Positions 10,315-20,941 of a stretch of DNA of 64,000 nt are shown here, one piece after another. The position numbers and the translations under genes are program-made. Source of the DNA: Zanthoxylum bungeanum (Eukaryota; Streptophyta; Magnoliopsida; Sapindales; Rutaceae); assembly GCA_019454045.1 (NCBI GenBank), contig SKCR01007812.1, positions 1,116,001 through 1,180,000 of the forward strand, written 5' to 3'. Positions within the stretch are counted from its first letter, which is position 1; each line of letters opens with the position of its first letter. The notes under the pieces were generated by a model. That model searched no databases, had not been told where the DNA came from, and saw nothing but the letters and a program-made list of their open reading frames with translations.

Positions 10315-12810
10315 ATGATTAAACTGACTGCAACTAATTACTCCCTCTGGAGACCTCAAATGATAGATTTTTTGCATTGCAAAGATTTATTTGATGTCAT
10401 CGAGTTGAAGGGAGTGAAACCAGAGTCTGTTAAGGAGTATGACTGGAATAAACTCAACAACAGAACTTTGGGTCAGATAAGGCAGTGGATCTGTCACAGT
10501 GTCTTCCACCACGTAGCACATGATTCAGATGCTTACGGGATGTGGATAAAGCTGGAAGACATGTTTCAGGCTAAGACAGCTCGGAATAAAGCCCTGTTAA
10601 TGAGGCGTTTGGTGAACCTGAAGCTACGGAGTGGAACTTCCGTTGCAGAACACACCAACGAGTTCCAGAGCCTGGTGAATCAATTGTCTGCAGTAGAGAT
10701 GCAGCTGGGAGATGAAGTACAAGCCCTCTTACTACTCAGTTCCCTTCCTGATAGCTGAGAGACATTGGTGGTTACTCTCAGCAATTCCGCTCCAGGAAAT
10801 AAAGTTATCATGCCTATGGTAAAAGATGCCCTGTCGAATGAGGAGTCCAGGAGAAAAGATGTCGGCTCAGAACAGACAGAAGCATTCGTCACGGAGACTC
10901 GAGGAAGACATCAAGGAAGAGACGGAGAGAGATGCAGAAGCACAACCAGGGGTAGATCATCAGATGGAAGGAAGCCTACCTATAAGTGCTACCATAATGG
11001 CATTATAGGTCACCTAAAGAAGAATTGCCGAAAACTGCAACGAGAGTAGAGAGAATGCAATTATCAGCCGAAGAATGACGAAGGAGAGACACTGGTCGTT
11101 GTCCAAGCAGATGTAGCAATATGCTTCATACAGGAAAAGACATGCCTTCACAACGCAACCCAAGATGTTGAGTGGGTGGTAGATACTGCAGCATCCTACC
11201 ACGTCACTCCTCACAGAGATTACTTCACAACCTACAAAGCGGGAGACTTTGGAGCAGTGGGGATGGGAAATATCAGTTCCTCTGGGATAGTAGGAATGGG
11301 TGATATTCAGTTGCGGACAAATGTCGGGTGTACATTGACCTTGAAGGATGTACTGCATGTTCCAGAACTTCGGCTGAATGTACTCTCGGGGATAGCTCTT
11401 GACAAACAGGGCTATGACAATCACTTCAGAAATGACACATGGAGAATGACGAAATGTGTCATGGTTGTCGCCCGATGACATGTTTACGGCGCACTATACA
11501 AGACTCATGTGAAGATTTGTGCAGACAACCTCAATTTAGCTGAAAAATAGGCTTCTCAAAATCTGTGGAACCAGAGACTCGGACACATGAGTGGGAGATG
11601 GTTGTCTACCCTGAACAAGAATGAGCTTACCAAGGATGTTGCACGAGGTCCTTGCAACCACTACTTGATTGGTAAGCAACGCATAGTCTCATTTGATTTC
11701 TCTTCAGAGAGAAGATCAGAGTTGCTCAGTCTGGTGCACTCTGATGTTTGTGGTCCCTTGGAGGTTGATTCATTGGGCGATAACAAGTATTTTCTGACTT
11801 TCATTGATGATGTTTCTCTTAAAATCTGGGTGTATTTCCTCAAGACGAAAGATCAGGTCCTAGATCAATTCAAGCTGTTCCACGCCATGGTAGAGCATGA
11901 AACATAGAAAAAGCTGAAGTGCATTCGCACAGACGATGGATGCGAGTACAATTCAAGAGGGTTCGAAGCCTACTGCAGGAGACACGACATTCGACATGAG
12001 AGAACTGTTTTACATACACCATAACATAATGGTGTCGCTGCGAGAATGAACTGCACCATTATGGAGAAAGTCAGAGGAATGATCAGTATGGCTAAGCTGC
12101 CAAAGCCATTTTGGGGAGAAGCTGTTCGTGCTGCCTGTTACCTGATCAACAGATCACCATCTAAACCGTTGAACTTGGAGATTCCGGAGAAAATATGGTC
12201 TGGTAAGAATCCCTCCTACACTCACCCTAGAGTATTCAGTTGTTTAGCCATTGTATATGTATCCAATGAGCTTAGGAAGAAGCTCGATGCAAGGACAACT
12301 TCATGTATATTCCTAGGCCATTGAGATGAAGAATTTGGATACAGACTATGAGATCCGAAGGAAAAGATGGTCATCAGAAGCCAGGAAGTAGAGTTTCTTG
12401 AAGACCGAACAATTGAAGACATTGAAATGCCCAGAATGTCTTCCAATTCCAGTGCCAACAGAAATCCAGACCCAACACTAGCACGATTGGCCACAGATAT
12501 GATGCACGAGGAAATTCCAGAAGCAGAACTAGAGGAGGCAAATGAGGATGTTGAGCAGGGGGAGACACAGCCTGTTCCATCGGAGATTACAGAAGAAAAT
12601 GTTGAGCAGGGGGAGCCGCAACCCACTCCACTAGAAGCTGCAAGATCATTCACAGAGATGGATGATGACAGACCTCCAGAAATCAGTAGACCTCAGACAA
12701 TAAGATCTGAACGAGGTAGGAATCCATCAACCAGATATCCGGGATCCGAATATATTCTGCTTACTGATGTGGGGGAGCCAGAGAGTTTCCCAAAGGCAAG
12801 AAGGCATTGA
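10315..12810 (+). pseudogene. Copia gag-protease-integrase relic
   Basis: Gag starts at the ATG at 10315 (MIKLTATNYSLWRPQM) and carries the UBN2-type region. A TGA at 10756 breaks it, and reading then continues to a zinc knuckle CYHNGIIGHLKKNC near 10987, in which the second Cys has become Asn. The protease site near 11180 reads VVDTAASYHV, with Ala replacing the usual Gly of D-S/T-G-A. Integrase pieces follow: LWNQRLGHMS (about 11560), DVCGPLEVDS (about 11740), FIDDVS, and FSCLAIVYVS (about 12235), with several stops between. The acidic linker (12367-12810) ends with RGRNPSTRYPGSEY, normally just ahead of RT. No RT motif follows. Not functional. Confidence 0.85.
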
Positions 12811-12842
12811 GGAACAAATGAGTGAAGAAACATGGCAGCAAA

Positions 12843-13022
12843 AACTGTGCAGAGACACAATAGAAGATTACTGTGCAGAGACACAATGGATTGTACTATG
12901 CAGAGACATAGCAGGAGAATACTGTATAGAGATGCAGTGAAGTATGTTGTGCAGAGACACAACCGACATGTCCACAAATGAACGATGATCGGGACAAGCT
13001 AGAGTTGTGCAGAGACATAACC
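12843..13022 (+). repeat. Degenerate GTGCAGAGACACA repeats
   Basis: Seven variants of (t)gtgcagagacacaa occur at irregular 25-60 bp spacing, where RT would normally begin. They may be slippage products or a remnant of another sequence that replaced pol. Confidence 0.75.
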
Positions 13023-13188
13023 AGGATAGCTGTCAGATGACGATTATTTTTAGATATAGAGAACTACGATTGGCTTGATCCCAATTTAGGGTATGAAAGC
13101 AGTCATACAGATGCAGCCAGGGGAGGATCCGTTTTGGATGATTGATGGTCGGCTCAGATTTTAAGAAATCTTCACCGAGGGGGAGATT

Positions 13189-13537
13189 TGTTGAGGTTGA
13201 AGACAACAAGCTCACTGCTTGCTTACATTTCCACCGAAAGCAAGTGGAAGCCAGCAAGTCAGCATGCAAGCCAACGGGATGAAAATTGGAAGTGTGAAGC
13301 TGGCAGCAAGTGCCAAACCGCGTGGTACTGTTCACGCGGTTTGGGCACTATAAATTGAAGCCCTGAAAACCATTGTTATCATCCCAAAGTGTGTGTAAGC
13401 TCCAAGTATAGAGTTTGAGAGTGCGTGAGGTTTTTTGTTAAGTTTCTAGTTGTAAACTTGAATTTTATTCTTAAAGTAATAAAATTGCATTCGGTTTTTC
13501 CTCAAATACACTCTAAAGTGATCGGTGAATCAAAACA
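13189..13537 (+). repeat. Right LTR of the 9339-13537 Copia element
   Basis: 349 bp, the same length as the left LTR and aligned to it without gaps. It ends CAAAACA, directly followed by cysteine synthase pseudogene sequence. Confidence 0.92.
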
Positions 13538-14451
13538 GATGGCAAGTTGATATCTTTGTATCTGGGATTGGGACTGGCAGTACAGTATCTAAGTGTTGGG
13601 AATTATTTTTTGTGCTTGAATTTTGGAATAGTTGAATTTCCATTTTTTAGCCATGTAGACTGATACTCTTTAATATCTTAAGGTACCAAGCGACGAAGCC
13701 ATTCAAAGAGCTAAGCTTCTTGCCAAAAAATAAGGTTTACTGGTAAGTTCAATATCTTCGCATGCCTAGTTCTTTCTTCTGTAAAATACCACTACGAAAA
13801 TTGACAAAATAAAGAACCAACATACACGAAATAGGGAGTCTGTAAGGCTTATGATAACATTCAATTGATGATGGTGTTTCTGTTTATAAATATTGGAGGT
13901 AGGGATGTCACATGGTGCTGCAATTAAAATAGCCAAAATGACTGAAAAGTACTGGAAGAAAACTAATTGTCGAAGCTCATTCAAGTAGATTGCCATCATT
14001 GCCAACTGTGTTTGACATGTTTATTTGGACTGCCATTAATAGCATATGTTATCGAAGAAGTTTGATACTGAGAGACATGAAGCAGAAAACATGAATTGTG
14101 TCTCAACAATTGTCTAATGTTTGAGTTCTAGAGCTCAAGTTGAACCAATATGATATCAGAAATAAAATGATGTTCCTGTGATTCTAATAGCAGTAGCAGT
14201 AGTGAAAGAGAGACTGAGATGTATTTGCTTTTGTCTGTAATGCACAGTTAGCATTTTCTTCTTTTATTAGCCAGTGGTTGCAAGGAAGTGTTGTTCCCAA
14301 ATAAATTTGGATGATTCCATTTTAATGTGATGTACTCATTTCTTGAACTCTTTTATTAGAACAAGATATCATAGTTGGCTTAACTGTTACAATAAAAGTA
14401 AGAGGTCACAAGTTCAAATCATATAGGATACGTTTAATTTGGAATTTTGGT

Positions 14452-15348
14452 GAGTTGGTTAGGGGTGTCGGTCGGTTCGGTCGGTTAATCCTTGATTTTT
14501 TAACCGTAACCGAAATTTTCGGTTAAATAAAAGTGTGACCGATTTAACCAATTTATGACTCATAACCATTAACCAATTAACCATTATATTTCGGTCGGTT
14601 ATGGTTGATTCGGTTATTAACCAATCCAATAAATTAAAATTTAATAATTTTTAATTAATAAAATTATATATGTTGTAGGTCGGTTCTACCGAATTTTTCG
14701 AAATATTTCAACCAGTCGAACCACCGACGCATTAAATTTTTTAGATCACTAATTCGATCACATATCCGATTCTAAAAATACCGATTCTAACTAACATTTG
14801 AATAAATATATCTATATTTAATTACATGCGAGAAAAATATTTTTTAAACTCTCGATGATTGTCACGACATCAGATTTCTTTCCAAACCTGCAATGTTAGA
14901 AATTTTAAGGGTCATGAATCCACAACGATGAAAAATCTACACATTTGAAATTTTATGTATTTTTACCTTTAAATTCTTGAGAGAAATTAAAAAGAGTCAA
15001 AATCAAGCTGTTAATGTAGCTTGTCATTTGAATTTTATCAATTTTATTTTCGGGTAGTATTATCAAATCAATATAACTACAACCAATTGAGAGTTTACAT
15101 GCAGATTATCTTAACTCTAAAAAATTTAAGGATTCACACGCGCTAATATATATAGTTTAATTTCGGTTAATCGGTCGGTTCGGTTATACGAATCTCATAA
15201 CTGTAACGGAACTGAATAACCGAAAAAGTTAAAAATTTTAACCGCAATAACCAATTTAACCGAATTAACCGAACCGTAATAAAAAAAATGAGTCGGAACG
15301 GTTCGGTTAATCGGTTAAAACCGATTAATAAACACCCCTAGAGTTGGT
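14452..15348. mobile_element. Non-autonomous hAT element with 8-bp target duplication
   Basis: The element is 14460-15340, with termini TAGGGGTGT and ACACCCCTA. It is flanked by a perfect 8-bp direct repeat gagttggt (14452-14459 and 15341-15348), the hAT signature. Both subterminal regions are packed with CGGTTA/TAACCG and TTCGGT/ACCGAA hexamers in both orientations. The AT-rich centre has no transposase. Confidence 0.88.
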
Positions 15349-15389
15349 AGTATATTATTTGAGGGAAAACTTAGACATTCTTTAAACTT

Positions 15390-15556
15390 ATATATATTTA
15401 TTGATAGCTTCATCTTGCTTTAATGCTAATCCAAATCCAAAAAGAATAGCTGGTGTTGTATTTGATTCGAGAAATTATAGCTAAAATAAATACAACACAT
15501 CTATTCTTTTTGGATTTGGATTAACATTAAAGCAAGATGAAGCTATCAATATATAT
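15390..15556. repeat. Perfect-looking hairpin, about 72-bp arms
   Basis: The left arm (15390-15463) and the right arm (15488-15556) are near-perfect reverse complements, separated by about 24 bases. Only a few mismatches are seen, for example gctaat against attaac. It lies about 45 bp right of the hAT element. It could be a small MITE or a foldback RNA source. Confidence 0.8.
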
Positions 15557-15663
15557 ACACACATACACGCACACACCTTGAAAAGTTGAAGTACTTTCAG
15601 TCTTTCATAGAAAGAGTTGGTATTATATTTAAAAAAGAAAGATTTGAAGTGCTTTTGTAGAAA

Positions 15664-16205
15664 TAGGGGTGGCAAAACGAATCAACGAATCGAATTTGTA
15701 TCGAATCATAAACGAATCGAATCAAAATGTGATGAATTCGTATTCGATTCGTTTATTAAACGAATCCTAATATCAAGATTCGTATTCGATTCGTTTATTA
15801 AAAGAATCGAATACGGATATTCGTTTAGTCAATGATATTATTTAATAAAATAATTTACCACACTTGATTTATATTAATTATTCATAAATTTATACATATG
15901 AAATATGTAATTAATATATTTACTAAAAATACCTCACCAAATATCGAAAATATTATTTTTTCTATGATAATTAGCTATAATTTCTCGAATCTTAATTGAA
16001 AATTAACAAGAATTAGTAAATAAAAATAATAAAATGAATCCTAAACGAATAAATGAATTAATGAGCTTAAATTCGCATTCGATTCGTTTAATAAACAAAT
16101 CTAATCAAATTGACCAATTTATTAAATGAATCTATCTTTTCAAACCCATATTCGCTTTAAAGCGAATCGAATCGAACGAATAAATGAATATCGACCCAAA
16201 TTATC
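15664..16205. repeat. hAT-like MITE with GAATCG/CGATTC arrays
   Basis: It starts taggggtggcaaaacgaatc and has repeated CGAATC/GATTCG hexamers at both ends. Its right end (cgacccaaattatca) matches the right end of the element at 23523 but has lost the final cacccct. No clear target duplication. It abuts the MON2-like promoter region. Confidence 0.65.
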
Positions 16206-16686
16206 ATATGTTTGTTTAAAGAATCCCCAAACACTGAATTAAAAGCCAAGCCCAAGCCCATGTTCAAGACAAAAGGTGTCGTACATAATCTATTCCATGA
16301 TCCCGAGAAGCCCACAAACTCCTTCTTCCAATTCACGCGTGTCACCGCACGTGCCAAATTCTCTCCCAACAGAGCTCTCCTCTCGCGCGCGCAAGAAGAT
16401 TTTAATTTTCCATTTCTAATTTCCGGTTCTGTTTGTCATCACAAACGCGCACAGATCTGAGAGAGCTTCGAATATGGCTTTGATGGCCGTATTAGAATCC
16501 GATCTTCGAGCTCTCTCCGCCGAAGCTCGCCGTCGTCATCCCGCCGTCAAAGACGGAGCTGAGCAAGCTATCTTAAAGGTCTCAATTCTCACTTATTTTT
16601 CTCTTTAAATGAAGCACGAAGTAAATGCGGCTTTTTTGTATTTAAATTTAAATTCTGGTTTTAGAATTTTTAGAAAATTGTGGCAT

Positions 16687-17185
16687 CTTTTTGGATACTG
16701 AGAAACTGGTGAATTATATTGAGTTATCAGTTATTGACTGAGAGCTTGATACAGTCGCATGACTTTGTTTAGTTACTTTTTCGGTTTTTTTTTTTCAAAT
16801 TTTTTGTATTATTTATTGATTCAGCTTGATATAGTTGCTAGAAGCTAGACTGGAATTGGTTGCCTGTTAGGTTCTGAAAAAAACTGTAGTATCTTTTTTA
16901 TTTGCTTAGAGTATGGTGAATTATATGATGAAATGTTTTACTCTTGACTCTACTTGATACATTTATGTGACTTAATTAAGTAATTTTTTAGGTTTTGAAG
17001 CAATTATTTCATCTGTTTTGTTGGTGAGAAAATGGTAAATTTCACTGAATTGTTTACTCTTGACTTGACTTGACTTGACGCAGTTTTGTGACTTGATTGA
17101 GTTGCTTTTGTGTTAATTTTCAAAATTGGATGAAATTTTTGGCATTATTGTAGCAATATTGTATGAGTTATGAACAGGGGCAAAG
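16687..17185. repeat. Intron duplication, copy A
   Basis: About 499 bp from ctttttggatactgagaaac to gagttatgaacaggggcaaag. It is repeated in the same orientation at 18872-19366 with small indels. The two copies flank transposon debris. Confidence 0.88.
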
Positions 17186-18871
17186 AGAGTCTGAGAAGTT
17201 GGTTAAAATAAGTAACCTGAAGCCAGTTCAAACTCGGCACTCGCACGTTCCCGTTTGCTTTACATTGAGAAGAACTTTAGTAGCTTGACCCTCGACTATC
17301 TCCAAATCGATCTAGTATGGCAGTCTTCAAGATCTCCCATGAGCGAAACAAAATCCGCAGCTCACTCTATTGAAACCAATTAATGGCCTCCCCTTCGAAA
17401 CTTAAAGAAGCAATGGGCACTTTGTCCTTTTCTGTTGTCTGATTAATAGCAAAGAATCTCTCAACTTTATAGATCCAAGCTTTAGGTTCTTCTCCCATAA
17501 AAATCGACATCTCAAGCTTCCTCCGCTTTGTTTTGATTTCCTCTCTCACCATACCTCCCGTCTCTCCTTCGTGTTCTTCGTCCTCATAGCTCGAGACGTC
17601 TCTTTTGGTGTTTGTTTGCCATAATATTTCAGTTGGTCCATAATCTCTTTCAACACCTTCTACGTACTTTCCTTCATCTCATCCAACTCCTTCTGTTTAA
17701 TCTTATTTCCTCTATATCTTTCTTCGCTTTCGCAATTGGTTGGTCATTGAGTTCATTGGACCTGGTTTGAACCATTGTTCCAGATTCAGGATCAGCTGAG
17801 TTAACATTTGCTCTGATACCAATTAATATGATCCTGCCTTTTCGTGATAGGATCAGTGTTGGGTTTGAGAACAAATTGTTAAACATAGAAAGGTTATGAA
17901 TATGTATTTGTATTTGTATTTGTATTGACTGAATCAAGGCTTATTACAATTAGTTTGCTATTCTCAAATTACTTCAGTAATGAGATTACAATCAATTACA
18001 AATTATATGCACAAAGGAAAAATTAACATAAGGGATAATAAGGCCATCTTCCAGACTTAGAGAGCTGGATTCTCCAAAAGGCCAAAAGAAAATAATTCCC
18101 AGGATGCCTTCATCTTCATGCACCCCTAATATTTATACTAGGTAATGATTACTTGTAACTGAATGCCACCTCAACAGATTCTTTGCACCAGCTAATGCCC
18201 TCATACCCTCACGCCCATAATCTGCTATCAGCTACGCTTTGGCTGCAACTGTTTCATTTCCAGAAAAGACTCTTTTGCCCCTCCTTTCATAAACCTTGAT
18301 GCCAACCAACCTATCATCTTCCAAGCCATTGCCTCTAATTGAGGTAAGGACTTGCGTGCGCCAAATAATGAAGTTGTTACGATCAAGTTTAATAGGTGTT
18401 ACAAAGCTAAAGCTTGTGTTAGTGTTCATATTTTCCATGAATAGCTTTGATACCATGAAAAAACTCTGTTGCGTAACACTTGCGTTGTTTGGAACGTGAG
18501 AAAATGATAGAAAATTATTTAGATTTTGAGAAGCGTACTGTGTAAGACTTGATATTCAATATTTGTTTATGATACAATTTTTTCTGCTATACAAACTTGT
18601 AATCGTATCTACTATTTATACTAAGTTAACTGCCTTTTACTAACTAACACACTTAACAAACTTAACAAACTATTAATAAGAATAACAAACTTTGCTGAGT
18701 CACCAATCCATGTGAAACCTTTCCTGACCAGTCATAAGGCACAAACTTGGTCCACGTCAGCAACTGATTAATCACAATACATTGCTGAGAATAACTACAC
18801 CATGAGCTGCACAGTAGCTGCTCCTTAATGGCCAACACCCCTTCTCATGAGCTATTGAGCCTAGACTGTGG
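17186..18871 (-). mobile_element. Retrotransposon debris: Gypsy-like and Copia gag ends with LTRs
   Basis: Two minus-strand elements are recognised. (1) A relic with gag pieces: a start MVQTRSNEL near 17775 and RKLEMSIFMGEEPKAWIYKV...SFEGEAINWFQ at about 17530-17370, typical of Gypsy-type gag. Its primer-binding site TGGTATCAGAGC is near 17825-17813 and an LTR-like block runs from 17829 to about 18230. (2) A Copia gag start MVSKLFMENMNTNTSFSFVT / LDRNNFIIWRTQVL at 18456-18240, primer-binding site TGGTATCAAAGC, and a 382-bp LTR-like block 18456-18837 (tgaaaaaac...ggccaaca). No 3' LTR or pol is present. Confidence 0.75.
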
Positions 18872-19366
18872 CTTTTTGGATACTGAGAAACTGGTGAATT
18901 ACATTGAGTTATCAGTTATTGACTGAGAGAACTCAATTATTGACTGAGAGCTTGATATGACTTTGTTTAGTTACTTTTTCGTGTTTTTTTTTTTTTTGTA
19001 TTAATTATTGACTCAGCTTGATATAGTTGCTAGAAGCTAGACTGGAATTAGTTGCCTGTTAGGTTCTGAAAAAAACTGTTGCATCTTTTTTATTTGCTGA
19101 GAGTATGGTGATTTATATGAAATGTTTTACTCTTGACTCCTTGATACATTTATGTGACTTAATTAAGTTATTTTTTAGGTTTCGAACCAATTATTTCATC
19201 TGTTTTGTTGGTGAGAAAATGGTAAATTTCACTGAATTGTTTACTCTTGACTTGGCTTGACGCATTTTTGTGACTTGATTCAGTTGCTTTTATGTTAATT
19301 TTCAAAATTGGATGAAAATTTTGCATTATTGTAGCAATATTGTATGAGTTATGAATAGGGGCAAAG
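18872..19366. repeat. Intron duplication, copy B
   Basis: Direct repeat of 16687-17185. It has a small internal duplication (attgactgagag twice) and short deletions relative to copy A. Confidence 0.88.
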
Positions 19367-20019
19367 CCATGATGTTTCTTGAGGGGGGATTTTGTAATTT
19401 TTAAGAGTTTAATTTATAATTCATGAGGTATTTCTATTACTTAGTAATAATAGTTGAACAAAATTTTTTTTTGAAAAGGTCAGCTGAGATATTCCCCTGG
19501 TTATGAAGTTGGTAACGTGGATTTGTAATCACTGCAGCTTCGATCGCTGTCAAGTTTTAATGAAATTGCACAGAATATAGACATACTTTAGATATTTTTA
19601 AAAATGTAAGTGCTCTCTTGTTTTGGCATGTTGATGTGGTTGTTGGTACAGATTCATTGATACATTAGAAAAATATTTGCTCAATAATTATGATTACCCA
19701 GTTCTTATTGGTAAACACAATTGTGAGATCTTACATGCATCATCTTTCTTGCAGCATTGCTGAAATGGTAGATGAGAGTGTCCAACTGAAGACCTTGCAG
19801 ACAATATTGATAATATTTCAGTCACGTTTACATCCTGAAAATGCGGTTCAATTGATTTCATAAGTTAATATTTCTAGTATTTGCTTGCAAGATTGCAGGA
19901 TGTGGTATCATTGTAGTCCCCAATAAGCATATTGGACTCCAGTTTCTAACATTGAATTATCCTTACTAAAGAACACGTGACACCATAAGAGGAAATAGCC
20001 TGTCATGCACCTGGCCACC

Positions 20020-20445
20020 AGTACTGTTTGATTCCGAACCGGAATCAAACCGAACCAGCCGGTTCTCGATTCCACAAGTGTGGAACCGAAACCGAACCGA
20101 ATAATTCTGATTTGGTTCCGGTACGACGCTTTTGTAGAATCGGGAATCGGAACCGAACCGTTCTGATTCCTTGCATTTTTTTTAAAAAAAAAAAAAAAAA
20201 TTAATAATGATTTAAAATAAATATAAAAATGAGATTAAAAAAATTATTTAAAATTATTTAAAATTATGAATTTAGATTACATTAAATTTTTATTTATTTA
20301 TTTGAATTTTATTAATTAAATTAAAAATTTTAAATTATTTAAAATTTAATAGTAGAAGCATCCGGTTCCCGTTGGAACCGTTCGATTCTAATGAAACTGG
20401 AACTGTCCGATTCGGTTTCGGTTCCGAATTGGAACTGGACCTACA
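20020..20445. repeat. hAT-like non-autonomous element with GGAACCG arrays
   Basis: Clusters of GGAACCGA/TTCGGTTCC lie at both ends of an AT-rich core. The motif ccacaagtgtggaaccgaa is shared, inverted, with the subterminal region of the hAT element at 60845-63847 (cacacttgtggaaccg). It is probably an internally deleted relative. Exact ends and target duplication are not resolved. Confidence 0.65.
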
Positions 20446-20941
20446 TGCGTGCTCCTGCTAAGGAGAGATTCTTTGGTGCAACAGTGGTATGAGTGATGTG
20501 GTACCACAAGTGAATTAAAAAATGACATGTAGAGTTTCTTCACCTATTTTTTAGTTGTTTTTTAAATTTTTAGCACGCGTAGCAGTGAATGATTGACTTG
20601 TTACATTGATGACGTGGTACCACTGTTGCATAAAAGATTTTCTATGCTAAGGCCACTATGCCAAAACGAGTGAAACCCCATCCTTCTTTTTTCCTTTTTA
20701 CGCCCCATGTCATAACATGAGAGGATCCAGGGGCGTAAAAGGAGGATTACAAGGATAATCAACTCATGGGCTTCACCTGGACAAGAAGAGGCACTACATG
20801 CCAATTTATTCATTACAAAAAGTTGAATATTACAGGCAGGGCACAAGACAGAATAGCATTGTTCAGCTAAATTGTTCAAAAAGCTTAAAAAAAAAAAAGA
20901 CATCTTGCCAACTTATAAAACTGCTAGCCAAATATCACAAC
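20446..20941 (-). other. 3' flank of LEA gene
   Basis: Presumed 3' UTR and downstream DNA of the minus-strand LEA gene. Nothing else recognised. Confidence 0.4.

Larger units (their letters stand above)
9339..13537 (+). mobile_element. Copia retrotransposon lacking reverse transcriptase
   Basis: It has two 349-bp LTRs, a tRNA-Met type primer-binding site just inside the left LTR, and a purine tract (ccgagggggaga) just before the right one. Gag, protease and integrase relics are present. The frame then passes the usual acidic linker before RT (to about 12810), and the RT and RNase H region is missing. The flanking 5-mers are gaggg and gatgg, so the target duplication is imperfect. Confidence 0.9.
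9101..14092 (+). pseudogene. Cysteine synthase pseudogene, split by a Copia element
   Basis: Exon 1 at 9101-9142 reads MGLDKCATANDITE, then GT. Exon 2 from 9229 should read (L)IGNTPLVYLNNIVDG; here the first codon is TGA and one extra base lies near 9246, after which it reads VYLKNIVDDF...IAAKLEMMEPCPSVK to 9338. Right of the transposon, from 13538, the text resumes at GK(V)DIFVSGIGTGSTVS with base losses, then VPSDEAIQRAKLLAKK*GLL (about 13683-13741), MSHGAAIKIAKM (about 13905-13945) and FDTERHEAENM (about 14062-14091). Residues between SVKDR and GKVDIF, roughly 110 codons, are absent. With stops, frameshifts and missing exons, it cannot encode enzyme. It is a tandem relative of the copy at 5343-7030. 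Confidence 0.85.
16474..19845 (+). pseudogene. MON2-like 5' fragment
   Basis: Exon 1 (16474-16578) reads MALMAVLESDLRALSAEARR followed by HPAVKDGAEQAILK, then GT. This is the conserved start of plant MON2 homologues, large Golgi/endosome trafficking proteins related to Sec7 ARF-GEFs. Exon 2 (from 19538) reads LRSLSSFNEIAQNIDIL and then a stop where family members have Arg, followed by IFL. A third piece (19755-19845) reads IAEMVDESVQLKTLQTILII and FQSRLHPENA. The exon text between IFLMA and AEM is missing, and nothing of the rest of the roughly 1,600-residue protein is found. Intron 1 is about 3 kb, with transposon debris and an internal duplication. It is a truncated duplicate, unlikely to make functional protein. 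Confidence 0.82.

Noticed and set aside
11014..11481. Minus-strand 155-codon frame opposite the Copia protease region
   Set aside because: Antisense to recognisable gag-protease text; no family features.
16157..16460. Small frames just upstream of the MON2-like exon
   Set aside because: Fall in the promoter/5' UTR with no family motif; not conserved as far as I can judge.
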